Source of the DNA: Paraglaciecola sp030730205
GTDB lineage: Bacteria; Pseudomonadota; Gammaproteobacteria; Enterobacterales; Alteromonadaceae
Assembly (NCBI RefSeq): GCF_052119645.1
Contig: NZ_JBGQOM010000001.1
Span: forward strand, 496,001-560,000
Length of the DNA stretch: 64,000 nucleotides
Direction: 5' to 3'
A program made the translations under genes and the position numbers. The notes below the pieces were generated by a model. It was not told the DNA's origin. It did no database searches and saw only the letters and a program-made list of their open reading frames with translations. Below, one piece after another: positions 16,352 to 26,073 of this stretch (its first letter is position 1; each line of letters starts with the position of its first letter).

Positions 16352-17386
16352 TTACAATACTATTGTCTGTTCCGCTAAGTCCAGATTATCTTGTAACAAC
16401 TCAAGGCCAACAGCGACTGAGTCAGGCTGCTTAAAATATGCCACGTGGTACATTGCCTCGCCGGTTTGGGTTAGTGGAATATTTTGTTTACCTACAATTA
16501 CCCCCTGAGCTGGTGCTAATATTTTGGCCAATTCATTGCCATAAGGGTCTGATATTAGGGCCAATACATCACCTTTTTGCACGTGATCACCTAATTGTGC
16601 GACGTGGTTTACAAAGCCACTTTCAGAAGCCCTCACCCAGCCACTTTGACGGGCAATAAAAGGTTGAATACTGTGTTCTTTACTGGATTTTCGTTTGTTT
16701 AACATACCCACTTCACGCATCACATTGATAACCCCCTTCAAACCGGCTCGAATCGACATTTCGTCGTACCGTAGGGCTTCACCGGCTTCGTATAAAATCA
16801 CGTTGACGCCCATATCTGCAGCGCATTGGCGCAGTGAGCCTTCGCGAATATCAGTATTCAGTAATACAGGTAAACCAAATGACTTGGCCATGGCTAGTGT
16901 TGTTTCGTCAGCAAAGTCCCCTCGAATTTGCGGTAGATTGCTGCGATGAATGGCGCCAGTATGAAGATCTATTCCGTAATCGCATTTGGATACAATTTCA
17001 GTTAAAAATAAATGAGCTATCCGGCCTGCCAACGAGCCCTTTGCCGATCCGGGGAAAGAGCGATTGAGATCGCGCCGGTCAGGCAAATAGCGACTTTGGT
17101 TTAAAACACCGTAAACATTAACCATGGGCACAGCAATGAGCGTACCTCGCAAGCGCTGTATGGCCTTACTTTTCAATAATCGAGCGACAATTTCGATACC
17201 ATTTAACTCGTCACCGTGAATTGCAGCGCTGACAAATAAAGTAGGACCAGGTCGCTTTCCCCTGTGCACATGCACAGGAATCGGAATTTTGTTATCGGTG
17301 AACAAACGTGGTGTGGGCAACTGAATCTGCTTAGACTCACCAGGTAGAATCTCAACGCCTGCGATGATTAATTTGTTTACTGTCAA
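16352..17386 (-). CDS. succinylglutamate desuccinylase / aspartoacylase family protein
   Basis: 344 residues of the AstE/AspA zinc carboxypeptidase-like family. The zinc motif is in SAAIHGDELNG (His57, Glu60), and DLHTG near 140 gives the third ligand region. The C-terminal third has a biotinyl-like beta segment (AQLGDHVQKGDVLALIS). The start is TTG at 17386 with AAGGGG just upstream, inside the rimK 3' end, two bases after its stop. Members next to rimK are widespread but unassigned. Hydrolysis of a glutamyl amide, possibly from RimK products, is an attractive guess. Confidence 0.88.
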   Translation of the reverse strand: MTVNKLIIAGVEILPGESKQIQLPTPRLFTDNKIPIPVHVHRGKRPGPTLFVSAAIHGDELNGIEIVARLLKSKAIQRLRGTLIAVPMVNVYGVLNQSRYLPDRRDLNRSFPGSAKGSLAGRIAHLFLTEIVSKCDYGIDLHTGAIHRSNLPQIRGDFADETTLAMAKSFGLPVLLNTDIREGSLRQCAADMGVNVILYEAGEALRYDEMSIRAGLKGVINVMREVGMLNKRKSSKEHSIQPFIARQSGWVRASESGFVNHVAQLGDHVQKGDVLALISDPYGNELAKILAPAQGVIVGKQNIPLTQTGEAMYHVAYFKQPDSVAVGLELLQDNLDLAEQTIVL

Positions 17387-17388
17387 AA

Positions 17389-18294
17389 TTACCCCTTACC
17401 CACAGTTTTATTTTTATGAGGTTGAGCATTATTTTCAATAAATTCAATAATCATATCCGCAACATCTTTACCGGTGGCTTTTTCTATTCCTTCTAAGCCG
17501 GGTGAAGAATTCACTTCCATCACCACAGGGCCATTATTTGAGCGCAATATATCGACACCGCTCATATTTAAACCCATGGTTTTAGCTGCATCGACCGCAG
17601 TTTTGCGTTCAGCGGGTGATAAACGTACGACACTGGCGGTGCCGCCGCGGTGCAAATTAGAACGAAATTCGCCTTCGTTGGCTTGACGTTTCATTGCTGC
17701 AACCACTTTGCCGCCCACCACAAAACACCGAATATCTGCCCCGCCCGCTTCCTTAATGTATTCTTGCACCAATATATTGGCATTTAAGCCCATGAAAGCT
17801 TCGATAATGGCTTCTGCGGTTTTTTGTGTTTCAGCCAACACCACACCGATGCCTTGGGTACCTTCTAGTAACTTAATGACCACCGGCGCACCACCCACGT
17901 TTTTGATTAAATCGTCGATTCTATCCGGATGGTTTGCAAAGCCTGTTCTGGGCAAGCCAATGCCTTTACGAGAAAGTAATTGCAAAGAACGTAATTTATC
18001 TCTAGAGCGGCTAATAGCGACAGATTCATTGATTGAAAATGTTCCCATCATCTCAAATTGCCTGACGACTGACGTACCATAAAAGGTCACTGATGAACCT
18101 ATTCTGGGGATGACCGCGTCATATTTTGGTAAAGGTTCACCTTTATAACGAACTGATGGACGGCTACTGGTAATATCCATGTAGCAATGCATTGTATCAA
18201 TGATGTCAACTATATGGCCACGCTTCTCACCTGCCTCCTTGAGGCGCTGAGTTGAGTAGAGCTTGGCATTACGAGACAAAATGGCGATACGCAT
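17389..18294 (-). CDS. rimK: ribosomal protein S6--L-glutamate ligase RimK
   Basis: 301 residues against 300 in E. coli. It is an ATP-grasp ligase, with the ATP-binding segment VVIKLLEGTQGIGVVLAE, IKEAGGADIRCFVVGGKVVAAM, and the metal-binding end VMEVNSSPGLEGIE. It adds glutamates to the C-terminus of ribosomal protein S6, and makes poly-glutamate in vitro. It is the first gene of a four-gene operon running leftwards to 14299. It is divergent from mgtE, with a 123-base shared promoter region. Confidence 0.95.
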   Translation of the reverse strand: MRIAILSRNAKLYSTQRLKEAGEKRGHIVDIIDTMHCYMDITSSRPSVRYKGEPLPKYDAVIPRIGSSVTFYGTSVVRQFEMMGTFSINESVAISRSRDKLRSLQLLSRKGIGLPRTGFANHPDRIDDLIKNVGGAPVVIKLLEGTQGIGVVLAETQKTAEAIIEAFMGLNANILVQEYIKEAGGADIRCFVVGGKVVAAMKRQANEGEFRSNLHRGGTASVVRLSPAERKTAVDAAKTMGLNMSGVDILRSNNGPVVMEVNSSPGLEGIEKATGKDVADMIIEFIENNAQPHKNKTVGKG

Positions 18295-18417
18295 AAAATT
18301 TCTCCGCCGAACACTTTACGTATTCGATAAATATTCAAAATAAACCCCATTATATAGTTTAATGATTGAGAAATACCGTAAGATTGAAAATATAGATGCG
18401 GCAATGGAGCCTTTCAG

Positions 18418-19758
18418 ATGGTAAATCAAGAGCAACGCGAAAGTGCCTTTTTGTGGACTTTAGATGCACTTAAGAATGAAGAGATTGCGGTGCCCATTAT
18501 CGCCCGTGAATTTACCCCAGAAGACTGGGCGTTTATCTTTGAAGGATTGCCTAAAGTACTGCGCTTTGATCTCTGGCAAACCCTAACAGAAGATAAAAAG
18601 GCGCCCATTTTAGCGGCAATGCGGGATGACTCCCGTGAGCAATTAATATCCCTACTCAGCCCTCAACAATTAGAAGACGTGGTCAGTAGCAGTAGCGCAG
18701 AACACTTAGTCGAAATATTAGATGTCTTGCCAAATCGTATTGCTAAAGGCTTAATTAAAAAGCTCAATTCAGAGGAGTCAGGACGTGTTCAAGCGGCACT
18801 CAATTATGACGATTCTCAGCTCGGACGTTATATTAACCATGATGTGTATACCGTCAACAAGCGTGTCAATGTCAGCGAGTTACTGGCCGAAATAAAAGAA
18901 ACCTTATTGCCCCCTTATACCGACAGCATACTGGTAGTTGATGAAGCCAATCATTACCTAGGACAAATAGACTTAAATAACTTATTTAAAAGTTCGCAAG
19001 ATGTGAGCGTCATGCAATTGGCCGAGTTTTCAGACCGTATTTTATCTGCCGACCTTGATTTGTATGACGCTGCTGACGCAGTGAAAAGTAGCGGTGTATC
19101 GATGTTACCGGTGCTGAGTAAAGACGGCAGGCTGATAGGCCGCTTTACCCTAAAAGATGCCATCGATGTGTTTCAAGAATACTACGAAGCACAAGTGTCC
19201 CATATGGGTAAGGTCAGTGATGAGGACTTATTTGCCCCGGTATTTACCAGCTCACGACGCCGCGCAGTTTGGTTAGGCATTAACCTCGTTACTGCCTTTG
19301 CCGCCTCAATTGTTATCGGGGTATTTGATGCGGTTGTAGCGCAAGTGGTCGCATTAGCAGTACTGATGCCAATTGTGGCAAGCATGGGTGGCATAACAGG
19401 TAGTCAAACCTTGACCCTGACTATACGAGGCTTAGCCACCGGACAACTGGCGAGTTCAAATTTACGGGCACTTGGCAATAAAGAAGTACTGGTTGCGTTT
19501 TTCAACGGACTACTTTGGGCAACCGTGGTGTGCGTGATTACCTCGTTTTGGTTCGAAAACCCGTGGTTATCAGCCATTATAGCCGTATCGTTAGTGATCA
19601 ACATGATAGTGGCTGCTTTTGCGGGTATCGCTATTCCGGTATTTTTAGACAAAATCGGCGTTGATCCCGCCCTAGCAGGCTCCGTAATACTCACTACAGT
19701 TACCGACGTTATTGGCTTTTTTATCTTCCTAGGTTCCGCTTCACTATTACTGATTTAA
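18418..19758 (+). CDS. mgtE: magnesium transporter MgtE
   Basis: 446 residues, the normal MgtE length. A cytoplasmic N domain lies at about 25-130 (LLSPQQLEDVVSSSSAEHLV pattern). A CBS pair covers about 135-260 (DSILVVDEANHYLGQIDLNN and SMLPVLSKDGRLIGRFTLKDA). A five-helix pore domain starts near 285 with the family signature LAVLMPIVASMGGITGSQ and ends in VTDVIGFFIFLGSA. It is an inner-membrane Mg2+ channel gated by Mg2+ bound in the cytoplasmic domains. GGAG precedes the ATG. I see no magnesium riboswitch in the short leader. Confidence 0.95.
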   Translation: MVNQEQRESAFLWTLDALKNEEIAVPIIAREFTPEDWAFIFEGLPKVLRFDLWQTLTEDKKAPILAAMRDDSREQLISLLSPQQLEDVVSSSSAEHLVEILDVLPNRIAKGLIKKLNSEESGRVQAALNYDDSQLGRYINHDVYTVNKRVNVSELLAEIKETLLPPYTDSILVVDEANHYLGQIDLNNLFKSSQDVSVMQLAEFSDRILSADLDLYDAADAVKSSGVSMLPVLSKDGRLIGRFTLKDAIDVFQEYYEAQVSHMGKVSDEDLFAPVFTSSRRRAVWLGINLVTAFAASIVIGVFDAVVAQVVALAVLMPIVASMGGITGSQTLTLTIRGLATGQLASSNLRALGNKEVLVAFFNGLLWATVVCVITSFWFENPWLSAIIAVSLVINMIVAAFAGIAIPVFLDKIGVDPALAGSVILTTVTDVIGFFIFLGSASLLLI

Positions 19759-19871
19759 TGGTTAATAGAATGAATCAATACAGATAAAGCCCTTATGGTC
19801 ATAGCGTTGTCATGTTTTGTTCTCTATAATTCCGCACTTTGTATGCGACAACTCAGGGTTAAACTACATTA

Positions 19872-21797
19872 ATGGTTAATAAAAAGAAGTGGACAATCGA
19901 GGATTCTGAAAACCTTTACCGGGTTAATCGGTGGGGCGCAGGATATTTTGAAATCGGTCAAAATGGTAATCTAAACATTACACCCGACCCTTCAAACAAA
20001 GATATTCGCATTGATTTCAAAGCCGTTATAGATGAGATCAAAGACGAGGGCATTCAGTTTCCAGTGGTAGTGCGCTTCCACGATATTTTGCGTTCTCAGG
20101 TAGCGATGCTGAATGAAATTTTCATCAAAACGGTGAAAGAAGCTGAATACCAAGGCAAATACATGGGTGTTTACCCCATTAAAGTTAACCAAATGCGTGA
20201 AGTGGTTGAAGAAATCGTTGACGCAGGCGCGCCTTTTAATTATGGATTAGAAGCAGGTTCAAAGGCAGAGCTATTAACGGTCATGGCCTACAATACCAAT
20301 GAAGAATCATTAACGGTGTTAAACGGCTACAAAGATAAAGAGTTCATGCGACTCGCCTTGTTGGGCAATAAATTGGGCCGCAAATTTATTATCGTTATCG
20401 AAAAATACTCTGAACTACTGCTATTAGTCAAAACGTCAAAAGAACTCGGCATAAAGCCTATGATAGGCGTTCGCTCAAAAATGACAGTGAAAGGCCGGGG
20501 TAAATGGGAAGGTTCAGGCGGCGATCGCGCTAAATTTGGCCTGACGATTAGCGAAATTATCAGAGCTGCCCGTTACCTTCAAGAAAACGATATGGCCGAT
20601 TGCCTAACGCTTTTGCATTTTCATATCGGCAGTCAACTTACCGATATCCGCGCAGTGAAAGAAGCCATTACAGAAGGCGCAATGATTTATGCCGACTTAT
20701 ATAACATGGGCTTTAAATTAAACTACGTCGATGTAGGTGGTGGTTTGGGCATCGATTATGACGGCAGCAAGTCAACCAGCGATTCTTCTCGAAATTACAG
20801 TATGGAAGAGTATGTTGCTGATATTGTCTTTGGTATGAAGCAAGTGTGCGATCTCGAAAAAGTACCTCATCCTACCTTGGTGAGTGAAAGTGGCCGTGCG
20901 ATTACCGCTCACCATAGTTGTGTGGTCACGCAAGTCGTTGGCGAAATCAAAGCCAACGGCATGGAGATAGATACGACGCCGCTCGAAGATGATCATGTGC
21001 TATTAACCAATATGCGTGAATTAACTTCTGAAGTTCAAAACCAGAACAACTTACAAGAGATCTTCAACGACGCGTCACAGTGGAAAGAGCAAGCACTTAC
21101 TGCGTTTAAATTACGTGTTATTTCGCTAGAAGAGCTAGGCAAAATTGAGACGCTATATTGGCAAACCATGGTAGTACTGCAGCAGCGTCTGAAGGAATTT
21201 GACTTTATTCCTGAAGAAATGAAAGAGCTGGATTACGATTTGTCATCACAATATTTGTGTAACTTCTCGGTGTTTCAATCAGCAGCAGATACGTGGGCCA
21301 TTGACCAAGTATTACCGGTTATTCCATTAACTCGAATGAATGAAAAACCCACGGTGAACTGCTCTTTAGTCGATATTACGTGTGACAGTGATGGTAAATT
21401 AGATCAATTTGTCAGTGCTAATGGAATCGCTGATGTTATTCCAATGCACGAGCTGAAAAAAGACGAAGATTATTATCTTGGCTTATTTTTGACCGGTGCT
21501 TATCAAGACGTAATGGGCGATATGCACAACTTATTTGGGCGCTTAAACGAAGTGCACATATTTAGTTATGATGATGACCCAGAAGACTTTTACATTGAAG
21601 AAGTGGTTAAAGGCTCGTCGGTAGAAGATGTATTATCCATTATGCAATACAACCCAGGTGCGATGGCGCAATCAGTGAAGCGTATGATTGACAGCCATGT
21701 ATCTAAGGGGCAGCTAAACCCTAGAGAAGGGGTAAAATGGACTGACTTCTATGAAGCCTGCTTAAAAGGCTATACCTACCTTAAAACCACCGACTAA
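19872..21797 (+). CDS. speA: biosynthetic arginine decarboxylase SpeA
   Basis: 641 residues, typical of SpeA (E. coli 658). It is a fold-III PLP enzyme: the lysine is in GVYPIKVNQ (Lys104), followed by FNYGLEAGSKAEL, VDVGGGLGIDYDG and the C-terminal catalytic region VNCSLVDITCDSDGK. It makes agmatine from arginine for putrescine synthesis. No speB is next to it in the window. The ribosome site is weak. It appears to be transcribed alone after mgtE and ends at a hairpin shared with the opposing hydrolase gene. Confidence 0.96.
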   Translation: MVNKKKWTIEDSENLYRVNRWGAGYFEIGQNGNLNITPDPSNKDIRIDFKAVIDEIKDEGIQFPVVVRFHDILRSQVAMLNEIFIKTVKEAEYQGKYMGVYPIKVNQMREVVEEIVDAGAPFNYGLEAGSKAELLTVMAYNTNEESLTVLNGYKDKEFMRLALLGNKLGRKFIIVIEKYSELLLLVKTSKELGIKPMIGVRSKMTVKGRGKWEGSGGDRAKFGLTISEIIRAARYLQENDMADCLTLLHFHIGSQLTDIRAVKEAITEGAMIYADLYNMGFKLNYVDVGGGLGIDYDGSKSTSDSSRNYSMEEYVADIVFGMKQVCDLEKVPHPTLVSESGRAITAHHSCVVTQVVGEIKANGMEIDTTPLEDDHVLLTNMRELTSEVQNQNNLQEIFNDASQWKEQALTAFKLRVISLEELGKIETLYWQTMVVLQQRLKEFDFIPEEMKELDYDLSSQYLCNFSVFQSAADTWAIDQVLPVIPLTRMNEKPTVNCSLVDITCDSDGKLDQFVSANGIADVIPMHELKKDEDYYLGLFLTGAYQDVMGDMHNLFGRLNEVHIFSYDDDPEDFYIEEVVKGSSVEDVLSIMQYNPGAMAQSVKRMIDSHVSKGQLNPREGVKWTDFYEACLKGYTYLKTTD

Positions 21798-21804
21798 TCG
21801 TCTA

Positions 21805-21845
21805 CCCCTAGTTTCTGCGCCATATGAGGTGTTCGAAACTAGGGG
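21805..21845. terminator. hairpin between convergent genes
   Basis: CCCCTAGTTTC (21805-21815) pairs perfectly with GAAACTAGGGG (21835-21845) around a 19-base loop. It is followed by only a short T-rich stretch on the plus strand. It probably ends speA and possibly also the opposing gene. Confidence 0.65.
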
Positions 21846-21846
21846 C

Positions 21847-23019
21847 CTATTTTGCCGCGGCTAAAGACCCTTGGATTTGTTTAGATTGCAACTCTAAGGC
21901 TGCAAAACACGCGGCCCAAAAATCAGCACTAAATTGATTAATTAAGTTAGATTCTGCATTCATTAGCATCACGTATCCCACATCATAATCCGGCGTAAAC
22001 GCTACATCTGCGCGATATCCTTGCACCCAACCACCATGATAATTCAGTTTATGACCGTTAAAATCATAAATACGCCACCCTAATCCATAATGGGCATCAT
22101 TGAGATATTGCCGCCATTCTCTGCGATAGGTTTCTTTTTTACTTTCAGTCAAAGGCTCAGTTACGGTATCAATAAGCTGTTGATTCATAACCTGAGGAAA
22201 CTCTCCTAGTAGCGCTCTTACCCATAACACCATATCGCGCATACTGGCATTTACCCCTGCTGCAGGTGAATACTGGTAATAATCATCTCTAACACTGACC
22301 GCTCGCCATGTTTTTTTGCCAATAGCGACATGAGGCTTAGCCCAATTTTCTGACGCTAGCAGGCTATTTTTACCGACACTGGCATGGGGCATTTGTAATG
22401 GTTTAAAGAGTGTTTGGTCAATGGCTTGGCCAAAGGTGCTGTGATGTTGTTTAAAATATTCTTCTAATACACCAAACAACGTATTCTGATAGGTATAACA
22501 TTTTCCGGGTGCACACAGCGGCTTAAGCTCCGAAAGCATATTTAATACCCTAGGAAGGGGGTAATTTGCTTCAATTAGATTATCGTAGGCATTAGGTGTA
22601 AAGCCGCTTGATTGACCCACAATATGTTGCAGTTGTAAGACGTTTTCACCCACAGCTGAAAAAGCATAGTTTGGCACAAGTTGAGCAATGGGCTGCTGCC
22701 ATTGCACGCGATGTTGTTCAACATATTTAGCCATTAACATCGCAGTAAAAGTTTTCGATACTGATGCTAAACGGAACACCGTATCAGCGGTGATAGCGTC
22801 GCCATGTTTACTCTCTTTGCCATAGACAAAGACCTTAGCAACTTGGCCTTTTTCGATATACGCAAAAACATAGCCTGGTATGTTTTTATCGATGGCTTGT
22901 TGTTGAATTTGCTGCGAGTGGGCTTCAAGCCAAGCAGGTAGCTCAATATTATCTGCGGCCCTAACAACACTTGTGCTAATGACCACAAGCACACTCAGAT
23001 ACAGCAACCTTATAAACAT
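21847..23019 (-). CDS. serine beta-lactamase-like hydrolase (class C fold)
   Basis: 390 residues from ATG 23019 (AAGGG upstream), with a signal peptide at 1-21 (cleavage near VVRA). The penicillin-binding/AmpC fold motifs are present: SVSK with nucleophile Ser86 and Lys89, YQN in CYTYQNTLFG, and HGG (in place of KTG) in LNYHGGWVQGY. HGG-type enzymes are often esterases, D-amino-peptidases or peptidoglycan-related hydrolases rather than true AmpC. No ampR is adjacent, so a resistance role should not be assumed. Confidence 0.88.
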   Translation of the reverse strand: MFIRLLYLSVLVVISTSVVRAADNIELPAWLEAHSQQIQQQAIDKNIPGYVFAYIEKGQVAKVFVYGKESKHGDAITADTVFRLASVSKTFTAMLMAKYVEQHRVQWQQPIAQLVPNYAFSAVGENVLQLQHIVGQSSGFTPNAYDNLIEANYPLPRVLNMLSELKPLCAPGKCYTYQNTLFGVLEEYFKQHHSTFGQAIDQTLFKPLQMPHASVGKNSLLASENWAKPHVAIGKKTWRAVSVRDDYYQYSPAAGVNASMRDMVLWVRALLGEFPQVMNQQLIDTVTEPLTESKKETYRREWRQYLNDAHYGLGWRIYDFNGHKLNYHGGWVQGYRADVAFTPDYDVGYVMLMNAESNLINQFSADFWAACFAALELQSKQIQGSLAAAK

Positions 23020-23272
23020 CACACCCTTAATACGTAAAAATTATCGGACAACATTGCCGAGACAAGGTTGCTACCTTATTGAACCGCTTTCAGACTTGTA
23101 TTATCCACTTAGACTGAGTTCACAATCAACCGCTGATAGCAAAGTCTCATGTTTAGGCCATGCTTTTCTTATTTATGAGCCACGGCAATTGGCCCATTAA
23201 ACTCCGTTTTTGTCGCACTCCAAAGAATAAAAACGCTAGTATAGCCATATGTTGTTTAATTAGCGCCCCGCA

Positions 23273-24622
23273 ATGTCAAACCTTAACATCTATCAACAAG
23301 CCCGTTTAAGTCGCGATCCAAGATTCGACGGCCAATTTTTCATTGCGGTAAAAACAACTCACATATTTTGCCGTTCTATCTGCCCTGCTAATTTACCTCT
23401 CGAGAAAAACGTTGAATACTTCTTACTGGCGCAACAAGCAATGCAACACGGTTATCGCCCCTGTTTACGCTGCCGCCCTGACAGTGCGCCAAAGTCTTAC
23501 GCATGGCAAGGAGTAAGTACCACAGTGATGCGCGCAAGTCAGTTGTTACATTCTCATCTTGAACTGACTATAGGTGATATTGCTGAAAAACTTGGTATTG
23601 GCGAGCGATACTTTCGCCATTTATTCAAAAGCCAAATTGGATTAAGTCCGAAGCAATATCAATTGTACGATCAAATCTTGTTGGCCAAAAAACTCCTGCA
23701 CCACAGTAATCTATCAGTCGAACACATTGCGCAAAGCTGTGGGTTCAATAGCGCTAGACGCTTACAACTTCAAATGAAAAAACAATGCAACTTAACACCA
23801 AGTCAGTTACGAAAAAAGCCTCCTAGAATTGAGCAAAATATTCAGCTCAGTATGAGTTTTCGCCCGCCCTATGATTGGCGTCAAGTTAGGGACTTTTTAG
23901 CATTAAGGGCCATTGAGAGAATTGAACTTGTGACTAGCGACAGTTATGCACGTTTTTTTACCTTTGAAAATGAAAAAGGGTGGTTTAAAGCAACGTATGA
24001 TGAGAGCAAACGTCAGTTTCAACTCCAGATAAAACTGAATACCATCACACTACTACCGAAAATTATAGCCAATATAGAGCGGCAACTCGATGTTAACGCT
24101 GACGCCATCAATATCGAAAAAAGCTTGCTTGCTAGCGGGATACGTTCAGAACAAGTGAATCGAGGCATTCGCATTCCAGGCATATGGAATACCTTTGAAG
24201 CCGGTTGTCGTGCAATTTTAGGTCAGCAGATATCCGTGAAAGCAGCAATTAAATTGCTTACTCTATTGAGCCATACTTTGGGAGATAGCAGTGATGATGC
24301 GCTTTATTTCCCAAGCTCAGAGCGCATTGCTGCAAGCGATCTGGCCTTTTTAAAAATCCCTGCCAGCCGCAGAGCCACACTACGTAACTTTGCAAATTGG
24401 TATTCGTACAATCCGAACGCGGATGTCGGCGAATGGCTTAAGTTAAAAGGGATTGGTCCATGGACTATTGCGTATGTGCAACTGCGTGCCTTATCGATGC
24501 CAGATGTATGGTTAAACACCGATCTGGTGATAAAAAATCAACTCAAGAAATATTCAATTTCTGCTGAAGCAGCACGCCCTTGGCGCAGTTATTTAACCCT
24601 TCAACTTTGGACACTAGCATGA
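23273..24622 (+). CDS. Ada-type zinc/AraC domain fused to AlkA glycosylase
   Basis: 449 residues. The N-terminal Ada zinc domain has four Cys: Cys33 and Cys37 in IFCRSIC, and Cys64 and Cys67 in RPCLRCRPD. Cys33 is the equivalent of the methyl-accepting Cys38. An AraC helix-turn-helix domain covers about 85-170. An AlkA N-domain follows, then HhH-GPD: LKGIGPWTIAYVQLRALSM with catalytic Asp417. It would be a methylation-sensing activator that also excises alkylated bases. The last four bases overlap the ogt start (ATGA), so the two form an operon. Confidence 0.93.
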   Translation: MSNLNIYQQARLSRDPRFDGQFFIAVKTTHIFCRSICPANLPLEKNVEYFLLAQQAMQHGYRPCLRCRPDSAPKSYAWQGVSTTVMRASQLLHSHLELTIGDIAEKLGIGERYFRHLFKSQIGLSPKQYQLYDQILLAKKLLHHSNLSVEHIAQSCGFNSARRLQLQMKKQCNLTPSQLRKKPPRIEQNIQLSMSFRPPYDWRQVRDFLALRAIERIELVTSDSYARFFTFENEKGWFKATYDESKRQFQLQIKLNTITLLPKIIANIERQLDVNADAINIEKSLLASGIRSEQVNRGIRIPGIWNTFEAGCRAILGQQISVKAAIKLLTLLSHTLGDSSDDALYFPSSERIAASDLAFLKIPASRRATLRNFANWYSYNPNADVGEWLKLKGIGPWTIAYVQLRALSMPDVWLNTDLVIKNQLKKYSISAEAARPWRSYLTLQLWTLA

Positions 24623-25101
24623 GCATCCGCACTCTGAATTATCAATATATGCCCAGCCCTTTCGGGCAACTAGAAATCGCTGCTACTGACGAAAATCTAT
24701 GTATCGTACGTTTTAAAAGTGAGCGTTCACATCCAACTAATAACAATGAAATACTAGAAAAAACAATCCGCCAGTTAACTGAATATTTTTTAGGCTACAG
24801 ACATACGTTTGATTTACCATTAGCCACCGATGGCACGCCCTTTCAACAAGAAGTCTGGCGGCAGTTAAACCGTATTCCTTACGGGGCAACCTGTAGTTAT
24901 GGTGAAATTGCCAGCAGCATTCATCGCCCCAAAGCGGTACGAGCAGTTGGGGCGGCAAATGGACGAAACAGAATGTCGATTATTGTCCCTTGCCACCGAG
25001 TTATCGGCGCAAATGGCAGTTTAACAGGCTATGCGTGGGGCACATCCATCAAAGCGAGTTTGTTGGCACACGAACAAAAATACAAAATAATTCAATCATA
25101 A
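24619..25101 (+). CDS. ogt: methylated-DNA--protein-cysteine methyltransferase
   Basis: 160 residues from ATG 24619, overlapping the AlkA fusion stop (ATGA). The active site IIVPCHRVIG carries the acceptor Cys125. The helix-turn-helix region RIPYGATCSYGEIA and AVGAANGRN precede it. It is a suicide enzyme that takes methyl groups from O6-methylguanine. Together with the upstream fusion it reconstitutes in two proteins what E. coli splits between Ada and AlkA. Confidence 0.95.
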   Translation: MSIRTLNYQYMPSPFGQLEIAATDENLCIVRFKSERSHPTNNNEILEKTIRQLTEYFLGYRHTFDLPLATDGTPFQQEVWRQLNRIPYGATCSYGEIASSIHRPKAVRAVGAANGRNRMSIIVPCHRVIGANGSLTGYAWGTSIKASLLAHEQKYKIIQS

Positions 25102-25113
25102 TAGGACATTGTC

Positions 25114-26007
25114 GTGCCGGTTAAATTTGCTTTTGAGCTCGTCTTTTTAGCTGCAATTTGGGGCGCATCATTTTTATTTATGCGTACTACCTCTGCAGAA
25201 TTCGGCCCTGTCTTGTTGATCACTTTGCGCACCGGTATTGCTGCGCTGGTGTTATTACCCGTGTTACTAGCCAAGCGACAATTAAACACGGTAGTAAAAA
25301 ACTGGCGAATTATCTCCGTTATAGGTTTAACCAATACTGCCATCCCTTTTTGTTTGTTCAGTTACAGTACCCTCTATTTAGGGGCGGGCTATGCCTCGGT
25401 ACTCAATGCAACCGCACCAATGTTTGGTGCACTCATTGCTTTTTATTGGTTAAAAGACCGCTTACTACGTATCGCAGTAGTTGGTTTAGTCATCGGTTTT
25501 GTTGGGGTGGTAGTGCTTAGTTTGTCGAGGCAGCACAGTGGCACTGCAACAGCGTGGCTACCCATCTTGGCAGCATTGGCTGCAACCAGTTTGTACGGAC
25601 TTGCCGCCTGCGTAGCAAAGCGCTATTTGCAAGGAGTAAATGCCCTGGCCATTACAACCGGCAGCCAAGTAGTCGCGGCAATAACCTTAGCCCCTCTGAG
25701 TCTATTTTTTTGGCCTAATGAGATGCCTAGCTCCAACAGTTGGTGGCAGGTAGTGGCCTTAGGCGTCTTATGCACCGCATTGGCCTACATCTTATATTTT
25801 AGGCTTATTGCCAATATTGGCTCTGCAAAAGCCATTACTGTCGCGTATTTAGTGCCTGTATTTGGTGTACTGTGGGGAATAATATTTCTAGCTGAACGAT
25901 TAAATCTAGGTATGTGGATTGGAGCGAGCTTAATACTGTTGGGCGTAGCACTCACATCGGGCTTATTTACCCGTTTCCGCTACATTGAAAGCGCACCCAA
26001 AGCTTGA
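25114..26007 (+). CDS. EamA/DMT family transporter
   Basis: 297 residues with about ten hydrophobic segments and the internal EamA repeat (first unit about 5-140, second about 150-285). The opening LVFLAAIWGASFLFMRTTS is typical of the family. The start is GTG at 25114 with AGGA 8 bases upstream, 12 bases after ogt, so it probably belongs to the same transcript. The substrate is unknown; family members export amino acids, nucleosides or drugs. Confidence 0.9.
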   Translation: MPVKFAFELVFLAAIWGASFLFMRTTSAEFGPVLLITLRTGIAALVLLPVLLAKRQLNTVVKNWRIISVIGLTNTAIPFCLFSYSTLYLGAGYASVLNATAPMFGALIAFYWLKDRLLRIAVVGLVIGFVGVVVLSLSRQHSGTATAWLPILAALAATSLYGLAACVAKRYLQGVNALAITTGSQVVAAITLAPLSLFFWPNEMPSSNSWWQVVALGVLCTALAYILYFRLIANIGSAKAITVAYLVPVFGVLWGIIFLAERLNLGMWIGASLILLGVALTSGLFTRFRYIESAPKA

Positions 26008-26049
26008 ATTTAACAGTACAGTGACTGTCAGGATAAGAGCGGAATAAAC

Positions 26050-26073
26050 GCAGCTTATGATTCAATAAGCTGC
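26050..26073 (-). terminator. possible terminator overlapping the gene end
   Basis: GCAGCTTAT (26050-26058) pairs with ATAAGCTGC (26065-26073) around a 6-base loop. On the minus strand it covers the stop codon of the Cache-GGDEF gene and is followed by GTTTATT. The T tract is poor. Confidence 0.4.

Noticed and set aside
21847..23019. Reading the serine hydrolase as an AmpC resistance gene
   Set aside because: The third motif is HGG rather than KTG and no ampR is adjacent; a non-resistance hydrolase is as likely.
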